Of a DNA stretch of 64,000 nucleotides, positions 1-12,221 are shown piece by piece. The position numbers were made by a program, and so were the translations under genes. This DNA is from Cylindrotheca closterium (taxonomy: Eukaryota; Bacillariophyta; Bacillariophyceae; Bacillariales; Bacillariaceae). The notes beneath the pieces are model-generated. The model saw only the letters and a program-made list of their open reading frames with translations, searched no databases and was not told where the DNA came from. The stretch lies in assembly GCA_933822405.4 (NCBI GenBank), contig CAKOGP040000001.1, forward strand, positions 567,083 through 631,082, given 5' to 3'. Each line of letters starts with the position of its first letter. The stretch's first letter is position 1.

Positions 1-1
1 A

Positions 2-808
2 GGAGCAGTAGGAGGTGGCATATCCTTGCTGGTGGTATTGGCGCATATTGATACGATATTCCTACCCAAGACCTGGTACAAGGTCTTTCGAGATGGTAGC
101 ATGTTCGAATGCTATCTACTGCGATTTTTGCTCATATTTTACACGGCTGCCCTTCATGTTTCCACCAGTAGTTTGAGCGTTGGCCAAATTGAACCGAATG
201 TATTCTTTACATCATGGATTGCCTTTGCCGCTTCAGTAATGAACTTGGGAGTCTGGCGAGGATCCGCTGGATTTGACTCGATTGCAGAGAAGATCAGCGT
301 GCATGAACGTGCCACTACTTTCAATTGGGTTTGGAGTTTCTTCTTTGTGCTGACATTTGCGGCAAGCGCAACCGATATTTTCTTCAATCGATCGGAAGTC
401 ACCATCAGTCACAAAGGAGTAGTCCTCAGTCTTTCGGACAAGGAATGGTACAATGTGCTTGGCTTTTGTTGGTTCTTTGTTTTTGTCTGCATTGTTGCAC
501 TTTTATTCAACCAGTTCCTTCACACATCTTGTGAACTACGAGTGTTTGGTGGATCTCGGGTCATTCTTGGCTGGCGGCAATCAGAAGGGATCATCATTTT
601 CTTCATGGTCGGTGTTTTCTTTTGGATTGTCTACGACTATACCGGTGTCGACGCTGTCTTAAACGGATTGCCAAACGCCTACTTTTCGGTCTGGGGCTGT
701 TTCTTCAATTCTATTTTCTTGCTTGGAACCTGGCTGAGAGAAAACAAGAACATTGAATATATTGTTGCCCGCGACCCTTCTCGAAGCAATCATATATACG
801 ATGCATGA
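2..808 (+). CDS. multi-pass membrane protein, 5' partial
   Basis: The frame is open back to the left edge of the window, so the start is missing; the first usable in-window codon is a TTG, which is not a credible start. About 269 residues are visible. They contain at least five or six hydrophobic stretches (for example the LLRFLLIFYTAAL, FVLTFAA, WFFVFVCIVALLF, IIIFFMVGVFFWIVYDY and CFFNSIFLLGTW segments) separated by short polar loops, so this is an integral membrane protein. The C-terminus is hydrophilic and ends in YDA. No family motif is recognisable and no function is proposed. It converges on the aminotransferase gene, with about 170 bp between the two stops. Confidence 0.75.
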   Translation, partial: GAVGGGISLLVVLAHIDTIFLPKTWYKVFRDGSMFECYLLRFLLIFYTAALHVSTSSLSVGQIEPNVFFTSWIAFAASVMNLGVWRGSAGFDSIAEKISVHERATTFNWVWSFFFVLTFAASATDIFFNRSEVTISHKGVVLSLSDKEWYNVLGFCWFFVFVCIVALLFNQFLHTSCELRVFGGSRVILGWRQSEGIIIFFMVGVFFWIVYDYTGVDAVLNGLPNAYFSVWGCFFNSIFLLGTWLRENKNIEYIVARDPSRSNHIYDA

Positions 809-981
809 ACGTTCATACAGCGAAATTCAATCCGAATGTTCCACTACTGTCTCAATATATACATATGAAATAAGTCCTTTTTCAATTCAAAATTCGATCG
901 TTACAGCTATTGACAGATCCCCAAAATCGACAAATGAAGGAATCATCTAATAGTTGATTCATTTCACCGCATGCTCCATGT

Positions 982-2372
982 TTATGCTGCCTCAGCTTCC
1001 ACGTTGCACTCTTCCAAAACGGGATCCATAGCAGATGCCAGAGTATCGACCGTTCCTTGAATATCGTGTAGTTTATCAAGGCCAAACAGTCCCATTCGGA
1101 AAGTCTTCATCGGTGAAAGTGGCTCGTCAATCATCCACGGTACACCCATGGCAATTTGCAATCCTTGTGACTTGAACTTCATCATCATTGTTGGGTTCTC
1201 AATTCCTGGTGGAGAATGATACACTAGCACTCCTGGTGCTTCAAATCCAGGAGCTGCCACACTCACAAGTCCACGGCTGTCCAAAGCTCCTCGTGCTTTG
1301 CGGCCTAGTTCCAGTTGGGCTTCCTTGAGCTCTGGCAAACCAAACTTGAGTGTTTCGACGGTAATCTCATGGAAATCTCTCAGTCCATCGGTCGGCATGG
1401 TTGTGTGGTATCCAAAGCCACCACCTTCATAGGCATCCATGATTCCCGACCATCTCTTAAGGCTCATAGAATAGGAGGTCTCAGTGGTGGTCTGCAACTT
1501 CTTGGCAGCTGCATCCGACATCATGACGAGTGCAGCACAGCAGGGACCAGTCCATCCCTTTTGAGGTGCAGAGATAACCACATCCACTCCTAGATCTTTC
1601 ATGTCAGCCCAAACAGTACCAGAAGCGATACAATCCAAGACAAAGAGGCCACCGACATTGTGGACCGCCTCGGCTGCCTTGCGGATGTAATCGTCAGGCA
1701 AAATGATTCCAGTGCTGGTTTCCACGTGTGGGGCAAAGACGACCGCTGGTCTTTCTTCATAAATCTTCTCTACGACCTCATCAATGGGGTAAGGAGCATA
1801 CTGCATGGTCATGCTATCGGAACTGTCAGCTGATTCTTGTGGTTGCGCTTTCAAGACAGTGTGCGATTTGGGAATCATATTCTCGCCGCCTTGGTCAAAA
1901 ATTTCGGTCCAACGATAGGAGAACCAACCATTGCGAATGACCATAACATGTTCATTGGTAGCAAATTGTCGGGCTACGGATTCCATTCCAAAGGTTCCAG
2001 ATCTATAGATTTCCAAACGAGTGAAGAAACGCATTGTCAGCATTCAGAAATTAGGTGTCATCATCCGACAATGATCTTTAGGACTTGGCAGAAAAATAAT
2101 ACTCACCCTGGGATAATGGCAACTTTGTCGGCATTGTAGGTTGCCTTGAGGACGTCATTCAAATCACGCATAACCTTTTGGAAAGGATCGGACATTAAGT
2201 TCAAGGACCTGTTTGTAAAGATCACTGAATATTCGCTGAATTCTCCAAAGTCATCCTTGGGTACGACACCATAGTTCAGAGTGTCTGAGCCACTGGAAGA
2301 AAAGGCGGCTCGTAGTTGCGGCGCTAACCGGGTAGCTCTTCGTAGTTGTAGTTTGGATAGCGATCGGATCAT
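982..2372 (-). CDS. AGXT: alanine-glyoxylate / serine-pyruvate aminotransferase (PLP class V)
   Basis: Two exons, 2372-2107 and 2002-982 (minus strand), join in frame to give 428 aa. The intron has a GTGAGT donor and a TATAG acceptor, and the join restores the IIPGSGTFGMESVARQ block typical of this aminotransferase family. The family transfers the amino group of alanine or serine to glyoxylate or pyruvate, as in photorespiratory glycolate recovery. The PLP lysine lies in SAPQKGW (around residue 255), after the DCIASG segment that contacts the cofactor. The first 25 or so residues are Arg/Ser/Leu-rich without acids, which suggests a mitochondrial presequence; the C-terminus (EAEAA) is not a PTS1 peroxisomal signal. 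Mitochondrial glyoxylate transamination is therefore the inferred role. The start at 2372 is the only ATG that gives this leader. Confidence 0.92.
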
Positions 2373-3141
2373 TGTTTGAAAATTTATGTTCGCATGGGCA
2401 AGATACAGTATTGAGTGCTCGGCCAATATTCAATATTACGTCGCTGTTTGAAATTCTTCGTTAGTATCTTGGGAGTTTGGTTGGAACGTCACGTACACGT
2501 GTACGCTACGCTACGGTACTGTACGTCACCACCATACACCACGGATTCTGCGTTCAAATTCTCTACTACCGGTAGAGCACAAACGTCAGCAGCCTGATTG
2601 TAGAATTCCAACAAGTGGAGCACCTTCGACTTCAGCACCTGTTCCAGTACCCTGGTTGAATTCAATACTTTAGAGATAATATATTTTTTGAGACAATGTT
2701 TTCCGTATGTTACAATTGAGGTTAATTTTACAGTTGGGAGGCAGAACGAGTTTATTGAGTAGCAAAGTGACGAATTGGAACCACCACAGGTATTTATAGC
2801 TGCTGGACTTGTAATGACCTCTATATCCTCTATTTCGTTTTGAGGTATTTTGCATCAGCGATTCCTCTTTAAGGATCCCTTTCTTGAAAGCAATTGTTTG
2901 ATACAAACTTACATAGTTGCAGTCAAAACATTATGATAATAATATGCGCAGATGCTATTCCAATGACAGCTCAGTAGAAAACACTGATATCTTGGCGCAA
3001 TCCAAAGTAATGTCCTTGGAGTAACCACTCAATTGGTTGTCTTGAGGTCATTACGATACTGCGCAAGGTTTTCAATGTATACATCCTTGCATTTGGTTCC
3101 ACAGTTCGTCATGATACCTTGTGTCTCTCTTTTCCCAATTT
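2373..3141. other. intergenic, no gene seen
   Basis: About 770 bp between the 5' end of the aminotransferase gene and the 3' end of the DUF6824 gene. The short open frames here have no family resemblance. It includes GTACGT/ACGTGTACG-rich sequence near 2490-2525, probably the aminotransferase promoter side, and AT-rich sequence from 2660 onward. Confidence 0.6.
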
Positions 3142-4467
3142 TTACATGAATTTGCTGGCAAAATCGTTGGATTGGGTTGGCGGTAATGGGTCTCTGTTGT
3201 TGTAGTCATCAGGATCATCTATACCTGCAGCAAGTTCTTGCATCAAATCCGGTGAAATTCCAAATACGGAACTTTGTCGCTTCATGGCCATGGATGGCAT
3301 CATTGGACGCCTAGCAGCCCCCAGTGGTGAAGCAATCTGTTGACGTTCCTGTTGCTGAGGGTTTACTGACCCACGACCACTCTTATCTTCCAATCGACTA
3401 GCAATTTTTTGCCTGGCCATTTTCTTCTTGAGATTGTTGACAGCTGCAAGACGGAGAGTTTCCAATTCTGGCATATTGACATCCGGACCTGAATTGATCA
3501 TGGATGCTGACGATTGCCGTGAGAGATCTAATACTGGGGCTGATGACTGCCGTGTCACATTCATCATCATTGGTGGAGCCATTGGATCGGATGCGCGGAT
3601 TGGAAGTTGTACAAGGGAGGGGTTGGGAAGACTGCTGCGTTTTGGAATGGCCTGACCAGCTCTCAATGCAAATATATTACGAAGTGCATTCATGGCATCC
3701 TCGTTCGATAGTTTCTCATAACCATTGCCCCCTTGTACCAGAAATCGCCCCGTCCAGATTTTTACAGTCCCTACTATTTCATTCAGAATTTTCTCTTTCT
3801 CATCAATAGAGGCATTTTGATATTTGGACGCGTTCATTGCAATCAGTACGTGAAGTCTGTTATTTCCAACACTTTGACTGTTTGGGTCAAGTGCTTGGCC
3901 GCCATCCGTAAGCATTACATCCATTCGCCGTAAGGTGACTCCGCCGGCTTGTGTAGACATCCAATCTGGCTCCTCTTGTGTACCACCAAGCTTCATCTTG
4001 GACAACTTTTTCTTGCTGTCTAATACTGATAGCACCATACTCTCTGAAGCTGATCGTCTGAGTAAGGAAGATCTTCGTCTCCTCTTCTTTTCTTCAAAAA
4101 ACTCTTGCATTGGTGGAGGCCTGATGGGACGAAGCACGCTGTGCAAGAATAGTTTTGCATTTTGTTCGTCCATTTGATTCCAAAACACAGATTCTCCTGA
4201 ATTACTTGATGAGCTCACTAGGAAACGTCCCTTCGGAACACACTGGTGACACACTGTAGCAACGATCTTTTCTACGATATTGTCGCATTCCCCAAAGTCT
4301 GCACGACTTCTAGCAGAGTCATAACTGGATCGGTGCATGTTCAGGAAAACTTCCAATCGATTGTTCCCGGCATGGTTTTTGCCTCTGTCCAACTGATATT
4401 CCTCGCTCTCTCCTGGTATTGGCGGGGCTACGAGAACATCGTAGTTGGTGATGTCGATGCCGTTCAT
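3142..4467 (-). CDS. protein with two DUF6824 domains
   Basis: A single exon of 441 aa starting at the ATG at 4467 (MNGIDITNYDVL); the frame extends upstream only through a non-ATG codon. Two copies of the diatom-abundant DUF6824 module are visible. One is at about residues 30-115 (AGNNRLEVFLNMHRSSYDSA, then IVEKIVATV, GRFLVSSS and FWNQMDEQNAKLFLHSVLRP). The other is at about 190-270 (VGNNRLHVLIAMNASKYQNA, then ILNEIVGTVKIWTGRFLV and LSNEDAMNALRNIFALR). Most DUF6824 proteins open with a phrase like 'DVLCGRGGxxxxHPGN'; here ITNYDVL survives but the following part is replaced. The linker and C-terminal half are Met/Gln/Ser-rich and basic, probably disordered. The molecular function of DUF6824 is not established, and none is claimed. 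Confidence 0.78.
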   Translation of the reverse strand: MNGIDITNYDVLVAPPIPGESEEYQLDRGKNHAGNNRLEVFLNMHRSSYDSARSRADFGECDNIVEKIVATVCHQCVPKGRFLVSSSSNSGESVFWNQMDEQNAKLFLHSVLRPIRPPPMQEFFEEKKRRRRSSLLRRSASESMVLSVLDSKKKLSKMKLGGTQEEPDWMSTQAGGVTLRRMDVMLTDGGQALDPNSQSVGNNRLHVLIAMNASKYQNASIDEKEKILNEIVGTVKIWTGRFLVQGGNGYEKLSNEDAMNALRNIFALRAGQAIPKRSSLPNPSLVQLPIRASDPMAPPMMMNVTRQSSAPVLDLSRQSSASMINSGPDVNMPELETLRLAAVNNLKKKMARQKIASRLEDKSGRGSVNPQQQERQQIASPLGAARRPMMPSMAMKRQSSVFGISPDLMQELAAGIDDPDDYNNRDPLPPTQSNDFASKFM

Positions 4468-6215
4468 GCCCTCAATTCTTGTCAATTCTTTTTTTTTTCA
4501 GCTGTATTCAAGCAGTATCAAAAATAAGCAGTACCAGGTACCTTTAGAGTAATGAAAGTCTTTTTGCTGTGGACTGGGCATGGAATAGACCTGCCTCTCA
4601 ACACACGACCTTCCGACAGCAAAAAGACATTTTCGCCGTTCCAGGTAACAAGTGTACTACAGTAGATCACAGTAGGGGACCACTGGGGGAACTCATTGTG
4701 GGTAATCTCCCCCAAAACAGAGCACACCTTCAAAATGTTATACTTTTGGCCCATATTTTCTATTTTCCTAGTAGTCTCCATACCACTGTAATATGTCAGC
4801 TGAAAACTGAATGCAGAAACCAAGGCTTTGCTTGACGTTGCTTCCCTAATTTGGATGAATGATTTAGAATCATTTAGATTCGATAGGCCTTCTGTTTTCT
4901 GACTGATGAGTGCTGTGCGTGAACGAAGAACAAGCAGAGAGACTGCCACCAACTTGTCAAGTCATCATTTTTACCCGCCATCTTATAGCGACTTTTGTAA
5001 ACGGGGAAGGCAGCAGGTGAAGTATAAAGCAAAGAATCATCCGAGAGGATGAACGGCTGCAATGTTTGGTGGAAGCTGAGGTGAGATACGTGGGGTAACC
5101 CATCTACACCTGAAACGAAACGCCTTGCCAAGACTGCAACCACCCCATAAGTCTCTCTCCAGACATTGTTTGAAATCGATGGTTGGTTCCCACGAATCAT
5201 GATTAAGAAACACACAAGAAAGATGAAGACTAAGTTATCGAATTGAGAATATTAATTGTTGCTTCTTGTCGGACCCGCACTGAAAGACTGATTCCGCCTG
5301 CAGTATGATGATTATGAAAGCGAGCTCTACTATTGTTTTCGCTATGTTCATGGTGACAATTATCCCGTTGGTCCTGACAAACATCCATACGGCATCTACA
5401 CACAGGGGTATGAGTTAGCAAATAGTCGTGTTGTGATCATGACCACGACTGCCGTCCAATTTATGTACGCGGCGTGACCATTTCGAATAATAGTGCGTAC
5501 GGCACATGCCATCGGATGATATCGGCAGCGGACACCACCTGGGATCATGATGAGCGCACACCTTGAATAGCGAAGTTTGTGCGATTGTGATGGTTTATCT
5601 TGGATCGCCGTGAGGTGAATTCTTCAAGGATTTTGGTGAAAAAGGGAGGACATGTCGTTGGTGAAAAGGAGCCTGCTGTCTGAACTGTACTTTGAGCAAG
5701 GCGTTATCTCGTTGCTATTGACGATGAGGACACTAGGTATTGAGCCCAAGACAACCAACACTTGTTTGAATGTGATGGCAACGTACTGTAGAGCGCGGTT
5801 GAATGAAAACCATCAAATAAGGAAAATACAGTAGAAAATGGAGGTCTATGAAGGTTCTTTGGATTGAGAAAGTGCTAACAGATAGTGGCTACAATTGATA
5901 AATTAGAAAATTAGCTGCTCCATAACCAAATGGTAAGTGTTCAGCTACGGTACCGGTACCGGTACAGTAGAAGTCTTAGCTTAACCTCCTGTATTAGTCC
6001 TGGTACGGTAGTTGGGACTGAAACAATTTTATCAGAACCCTGAAAATATGCCGCCAAGGCATTTGGTTCGGTCCGGTAGTTTGCCTACGTTCGTTCCACG
6101 CAATCCCGATCCAGTTAATCGTAGAATGAGACATTGCAAAACACAAAAATTTATGACCGTTTCAAAATCAACATAATGCATTACAGTACTGTGGGGTGAT
6201 AGGTTGAAGTGGCGA
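4468..6215. other. 1.7-kb gene-poor spacer
   Basis: Several open frames (up to about 140 codons, minus strand around 4518-5215) exist, but they show no domain, no protein-like composition and no splice-supported extension. A palindromic run GGTACCGGTACCGGTAC lies at about 5949-5965. The right end must contain the promoter of the KH-domain gene that starts at 6216. Confidence 0.55.
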
Positions 6216-9200
6216 ATGACAACTACCATGAACAACAGCCTAGAAGAAACACTCAAGAAGCGTCGAGAAGAAGTCTTGCAAAAGCGTCAAGCCGATCAGG
6301 TATGAAAAATGTGGAAATTTTGGAATGACAAAGTGAAATTCAAACTCACTCTTCTCGTCGCCTGACCAAACCACAACAGGACAAAATCACTTCGCTTCAG
6401 TCAGAGATACAAAAACACATCAGCAAGCTTCCAAGACGTCCAAAACAATCACATGAATCACTTGACAGAAAAATAGTGTAAGGAGAGATTTTCTATTTCA
6501 AGAGAGCCTTCGATTGCAATGTTTCTCACTCTTGGAATTTGTTTCGCCACGACAGGGAATTGGAAAAGAAACGAACCATCACCAGCATGCCGTTGGCTGA
6601 AGAACGCGAAATCTTAAAGGAAATCAGCTATACAAAGAAGCAAAAACTACAGCTAGATGAATACAATGCCATCGACAAGCAACTTGCAGAAAAGAGGGTA
6701 CGTGGTCGTTGTTATGGTCGTCGTGTTTTTTTCTTCGAGATGGCTGACTCAACACACTTTATCATTATGGATAAAAATGGGAATATATAGGCTACCATCA
6801 CCAATCTTCGAGATGGACTAAAAGTACACACCGTCAGTCTTGGAGAAATTGATTCGGCATTGGCCAAAGTACGACTAGCGACCAAATTGGAATGCAAAAC
6901 CCAGGATCTCGTCACGTCGGAATTCGATTGTCCGCAGGACAAGCTGGGTGTGGTTATTGGAAAGGGTGGTAGCATGATCAAGAAGATAGAAGCTGCTACC
7001 AAAGTTAGTTTGGATGTGAATAAGGATACCAATAAGATTACCATCGAGGGAAGTCCGATGTCGATTGTTTCCGCAAGTGCCGAAATTGACAAGTTGATCC
7101 GAAAAGAAGCCGAATCGGTCGACGTGCCCAAACGACTCTTGGGATATCTTGGAGAGAAACATATTCCTATCATGAAAGAATTGAGAGCGGCAAACGAAGA
7201 CGTCACCATTGATATGGTTCGTAGTTCTGGGAAAGTGAATGTGATCGGTCTGCCAGAGAGAATTGAGGAGATTAAGAAATCCATTCTACAACTCAATGTT
7301 ATCACCAAAGAACGCACATTACTACCAAATGAATTGCCAGTTATCATCGGTAAGAAGGGATCCACAATTAGCGAATTGGTCATTAAGCACGAGGTTTCCA
7401 TGGATATCGAGAAATCTGGTACTTCTACTACCGCCTTTGTAACGGGACCACCCGAACTTGTGAACTCCACCTTGGCCGATATTGACACAATGATCAAAGA
7501 AAATGAAGAAATTTCAGATCCAATCCACGTGGAGCTCATTTTCAAAAAGATTTTCTTACACCAGTCTGGAAAGATCATCAAGGGACTCCAAAAGGAGGTC
7601 AACGAAGCTCTCAAGGAAGGAGCAGAAGGTATTCCTGCATCCTGCATAATAAACTTTGATCCGAAACATCCTGATAAGAATGATGCCATTCTGATTGTGA
7701 AGGCGAGACGGTCCGTTTTGGAGAAGGCTTCGGAACTCACCAAGACCGGGTTGGAGAAATTCAAAGATTTGGTCATCAAAATGTCTGCGGACCCATACAT
7801 TGTCCCTCGAATCATCGGAAAGAATGGTGAGATCATCAAGAAGTTGACCAATGGCAAGCCATGCTTTATGGAAGTCAGTCGTACTTCTGGCGAGGTGGTC
7901 CTCGGTGCTACCAATGCCACTGATTTGGAGAATCTCAAGAAGGAAGTTGATAAATTGATGGAGAAGAATGCACTCCTCCGAATAGATGCTACCAATCCGG
8001 ATATGATGATGACACAAGTTCGTGAATTCAATCGCTCGAAAGTCAAAAATGAAATGTTGGCACTGGCCAACGTGGATGTTGATACAAAGCAAAAGTGTTT
8101 CATTCTACGCGGTGAAAAAGAAAAGTTGCCAGAAGCCAAGAAAATGTTCGAAGATTACTTGGCAAAGACTTATATTGACGAGTTATCTATCACTGGTAAT
8201 GATTTAGCAGACCTGCTAAATGGAGGCAAAGGCAGCATGCTTGTCCGCCTGTCGAACGAAATGAATGCGGTTTTGAGAGCTGACAGAGACCGTAAATTGG
8301 TAATTATACGTGGAGAGGAAAGTGCTGTGAAGGATGCCAAAATTCGCCTCGACCAATTTTTGCACGGTGGAAATGGTCACAGTGTGGCTCGGGTGGTAGT
8401 CACTCCGAGCATTGTGGGGGGAATCATTGGAAAGGGTGGAAAAAATCGCCAGCAGCTGGAAACGAAGTTTGGTGTCACAGTCCAAATCTCAGATTCTAAT
8501 GTCGTGGCAATTCGTGGCCCAGAAGAAAAAGTAGCAGAGTGCAAAATTGAAGTGCTCAAGATGGTTGCAACTGCTCGGGTCACTCAAACTGTACCAGTCG
8601 ACGACGATCAAAAGAAGAAACTCGAGCAAAACAATACAATTCGACGCATCATCAGGGAGACTGCAACACTGGTTACAGTTGCAGATGGCAATGCGTCAAT
8701 CCGTGGCTACTTTTATGACGTCAATGATGCTGTTGCGATGCTTCATGAACAGCTGAAGGGTGAATACAAGAGTCTGATCGAGCTTGATTCTTCCCAGTTT
8801 TCACGAGTTAATGCATCAGCTCGTGATGCGTCCCATTTTGACCGCATTCAGGCAGAAACAAGCGCATCAGTAGCCATCGATTCCGACAGTGGATCAATTC
8901 TTGTGAGCGGAAAGCGTAGTAATGTCAAAAAGGCGAAGGAGCAAGTCTTTGGATTCTTGAGTTTTGTGCTCCCTGGAGAAGTCGAAAAAGTAAAGATTTT
9001 GGACCCATTGCAAGCCTCAGTTGGGAAAGCTGCTTCTCTTGCTGAGATTGCAGCACTGGTGGGCGGTGCTACAATTTATTTGGACAGGGACATGGGTGCC
9101 ATTGTCGTGAGGGCATCCGATCGGGACATGCTCAATCGTGCCAAGGAGCTGATTCAAGCGAAGGTCAAGGAGGCAGAAAAGCTAGTGTATGTCTTACAGT

Positions 9201-10111
9201 TGGAGCCAGCCGACGCTTGGATCATTAACCAAATTATGGGAAAGAATGGAAGTCAAATACAGTCTCTGCAAAAATCATTGGGTTGCACTATTGATGTTTC
9301 AAGAGAAAAGCGAACGCTCACTGGTCGAGGGGAATCAGAGGAAAAGATATCGGCATTGCGGGCGTCCTTGTCGGAAATTGTTGACAAAGCAAAGAGAGAA
9401 AACGCTTTAATTGTCTTCCCAGAAGCTGCAATCGGTGCTTTCATGGGCAAGGGAGCCAAAAATCTCAAGGAGTTCTCAAAAACTCATGAGGTTGAACTCT
9501 TGCGATTGCAGAAAGGAAAATACCAATTCCGAATGAATGGTGAAGAAGACAAGGTTGCGGCTGCCCAGAAAGCGATAGCTGACTGGCTAGTAGACTGGGA
9601 AGACAATCGAGCTACTATCCAAATTTCCATAGAGGACCAAATCATTCCAGCTGTGCTTGGACCAAAGGGTGCAACACTGAAGTCCATTGAATCCGAGTTT
9701 GAATGCCGCATCGATATTAATCGTGACGCGTCGACGCTGACAATTCGGAGCGGAACGAAAGCTAGCAGACAAGGTGCCCTCGAAAAGGTGGAGTACATCG
9801 TCGAGAAAGAGACAGAAGCACGAGCTGAAGCATTGGTCCGTAATAAAGAGCGCGAGGCAGCAAATGCTGCCAAAGCTGAGAAGAACGAAGGAAAAAATCA
9901 TAAAAAAGTGGGTGGGACTTCTGCAATAGATACGAGGGACGAACGCCGCCACTATGTCTTTCCGACCGTTCCAGTTGGAGTGAAGGCGCCAGCTTCGAAG
10001 AAAAAGAATGGAAAAGGAAACACCACTGCTGCAGGAGCAACTGCAACTGCTACTGGTCTGTCTCTCTTTCAAATGCTAGCCGCAGACCCAGTTCCTTCGG
10101 GGGAACAGTAA
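6216..10111 (+). CDS. vigilin-like multi-KH RNA-binding protein
   Basis: Four exons, 6216-6299, 6380-6477, 6556-6697 and 6791-10111, join in frame to 1214 aa; all introns are GT-AG. The N-terminal 100 residues are charged and helical (LEETLKKRREEVLQKRQ...). The rest is a string of about 14 KH modules, of which about seven keep a good GxxG loop: IGKGGSMIK, IGKKGSTIS, IGKNGEIIK, IGKGGKNRQ, MGKNGSQIQ, MGKGAKNLK and LGPKGATLK. The others are degenerate (GEKH, HQSG, NGGKGS and so on), as in vigilin/Scp160. Vigilins bind mRNA and associate with ribosomes and the ER, and the same is inferred here. The C-terminal 100 residues are Lys/Glu-rich, then Ala/Thr-rich and low complexity. The ATG at 6216 begins the only upstream exon that joins in frame; a second ATG lies four codons later. 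Confidence 0.9.
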
Positions 10112-10237
10112 CCATTGATTTCTCTAGCACACATAGAAAAAACAAAATAGATAAAATTGAACTATGGAAACCAGCTTTGAACCTAAAGTCCTTGATGCCT
10201 TTGTAGCCTCCAATGCATTGGTTTGACGATCAAATCA

Positions 10238-12022
10238 TTACACGTTGACAGACTTGTTTTTATTGTCCATTTGGTTCAAGAACTCATCACTTCCCAGGTC
10301 CAAAAGCTTGGAGCTCATACCCTCTACCATTTCACTCATTTCGTCTTGATAATCCTTCATTTCCTGCCGAAGCTCTGCTTTGTGGGTAGACAAGATTCGA
10401 ATTGCAAGAAGTCCAGCATTCATGGCGTTTCCAATCGCTACAGTTGCGACTGGAACACCGCGAGGCATTTGAACGATACTGTACAAGGAATCCACTCCAC
10501 TCAGTGTTGAAGTCTTAACAGGCACACCAACGACAGGTAGAGGGGTCATGGCAGCGACCATTCCTGGCAAATGCGCGGCACCACCTGCACCCGCTATGAT
10601 AACGCGGATGCCCCGATCCGCAGCACCCCTACTGTACGACATGAGCTTGTCAGGGGTTCGATGTGCTGAGACGATGTCAACTTCATATGGAACCTTGAAC
10701 TTCTTCAACATATCGATCGCGGCATTCATGGTTGGAAGATCACTTTGAGATCCCATAATGACACCAACCAACGGCGAGGAAGCAAGTCTACCCCCAGGCA
10801 TCAGAGAAACTGGAATTCCTTCCAGTGCAAACAATTCCGACAGGCAACCATCCAACTCAGCTTGTGAAGATCCAGTAAGATTAATGTGACCCATCTTTCG
10901 ACCTGCTCGGCATCCTTGCTTTCCATACCAGTGAACAACTGCTGTAGGCATTGCCAAAGCAGCGTTCGAACTCTTGAGTGTATCCTCTGATGTGCCCGAA
11001 GGAGCTCCCAAAACATTGACCATAGCTGCAGCCTCTACAACCATTTTAGTCGATCCCAGTTTCATCCCACAGACTCCACGAAGGTGGTTTTCAAATTGAC
11101 TGATGACGCATGCGTCTTGTGTGTAGTGCCCCGTGTTGTGAGGGCGAGGTGCTACCTCGTTCAGCATCACCTTACCATCGTTTGTGACAAACAATTCTAC
11201 TCCAAAAACTCCAGAGGCTTTTGCTCCCAAGGACTCGATAGCCTTCTTCGCTAATCTTTCGCATATTTCTCTTCTTTCGAGAGAGACGTTGCGTGCTGGC
11301 GCCAAGACAACCCTACAGATCGAATTCTGCTGAATAGCATTGACGGCTGGATACGAGCTAGTTTCAGAGCCATTAGCAGATCGCACGACCATGACAGCAA
11401 CTTCACAATCGAAGTCGATCCAACCCTCTGCATAAACGCCTAGGTCGGGGGCAGAAGTGTCCTTGCACCCCAAACTGGCCAAAGCAGCCTCAATGTCAGC
11501 ATCTTCAGATGTCTTTAGAACGGCATTTCCCCGTCCGTCGTATCCTCCCTTTCTAGATTTCAACATCAGTGGTAGACCAAGAGTTACAGCAGCTTGTTTG
11601 ATGGCGTCTTTTGATGGCGTATCGGCGAATGGAGGTAGTTCAATGCCGTGGGATTGAAAGTGCGTCTTCTGGACAAGTTTGTCTTGAATTGTTCTTAGTA
11701 CTTGACCACTTGGCTGAACGTTCACACCCTCCTTTTCCAAGGCTTCCAAGGTCTCAACATCAACGTGCTCAATTTCAACAGTCACAACATCTACACTTTT
11801 GCTCAACTCTCGGATCTTGTCACCATCCTTGAGTCCTCCCTCAATGATGCTACTCGAGGGGACAATTTGAGCGGCAGGACACTTGACACCGCCTGGATCG
11901 AGAAACTTCATCTGAATTCCAAGTCGAGGGGCCTCCAGCGCCATCATACGCCCAAGTTGACCACCTCCCACGCATGCTACGCGGATGGGTGAAGTATCAG
12001 ATATCTCTCGGAACGTAGCCAT
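10238..12022 (-). CDS. ADE2: phosphoribosylaminoimidazole carboxylase, PurK-PurE fusion
   Basis: A single exon of 594 aa for de novo purine synthesis, converting AIR to CAIR. The N-terminal part (residues about 12-400) is the ATP-grasp PurK domain: it opens with [20 protein letters not shown], then [14 protein letters not shown] and the ATP-grasp tail [24 protein letters not shown]. The C-terminal part (about 430-575) is the PurE mutase: [37 protein letters not shown], and [14 protein letters not shown]. This K-E order and length match the fungal/plant type ADE2 protein. No transit peptide is obvious ([15 protein letters not shown]), so cytosol is the simple reading. Its 3' end converges on the KH gene. 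Confidence 0.96.
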   Translation of the reverse strand: MATFREISDTSPIRVACVGGGQLGRMMALEAPRLGIQMKFLDPGGVKCPAAQIVPSSSIIEGGLKDGDKIRELSKSVDVVTVEIEHVDVETLEALEKEGVNVQPSGQVLRTIQDKLVQKTHFQSHGIELPPFADTPSKDAIKQAAVTLGLPLMLKSRKGGYDGRGNAVLKTSEDADIEAALASLGCKDTSAPDLGVYAEGWIDFDCEVAVMVVRSANGSETSSYPAVNAIQQNSICRVVLAPARNVSLERREICERLAKKAIESLGAKASGVFGVELFVTNDGKVMLNEVAPRPHNTGHYTQDACVISQFENHLRGVCGMKLGSTKMVVEAAAMVNVLGAPSGTSEDTLKSSNAALAMPTAVVHWYGKQGCRAGRKMGHINLTGSSQAELDGCLSELFALEGIPVSLMPGGRLASSPLVGVIMGSQSDLPTMNAAIDMLKKFKVPYEVDIVSAHRTPDKLMSYSRGAADRGIRVIIAGAGGAAHLPGMVAAMTPLPVVGVPVKTSTLSGVDSLYSIVQMPRGVPVATVAIGNAMNAGLLAIRILSTHKAELRQEMKDYQDEMSEMVEGMSSKLLDLGSDEFLNQMDNKNKSVNV

Positions 12023-12221
12023 GCTTGAGGTTTGTTTTCTATTGGGTGGAATCTTTCTTTAGGATTGATGATTGTGAGTGATTGGGGGTGACGCAAGGAC
12101 CATTGGACTGACTCATATGACTAATATTGTTTGTGACATTTATTTCAACGCACACAGAATGATGTTCTGTTGAAATTCAACAGAGCTACCTATCCAAAAA
12201 AAACGGGGAACAACAGCCACA

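Noticed and set aside
4518..5421. Three overlapping minus-strand open frames of 63-144 codons in the spacer
   Set aside because: No domain, signal or splice-supported join; composition is not protein-like.
6712..8139. 475-codon open frame antisense to the KH-domain gene
   Set aside because: It is the shadow of a long conserved coding exon; Ser/Leu/Ile-rich with no family features.
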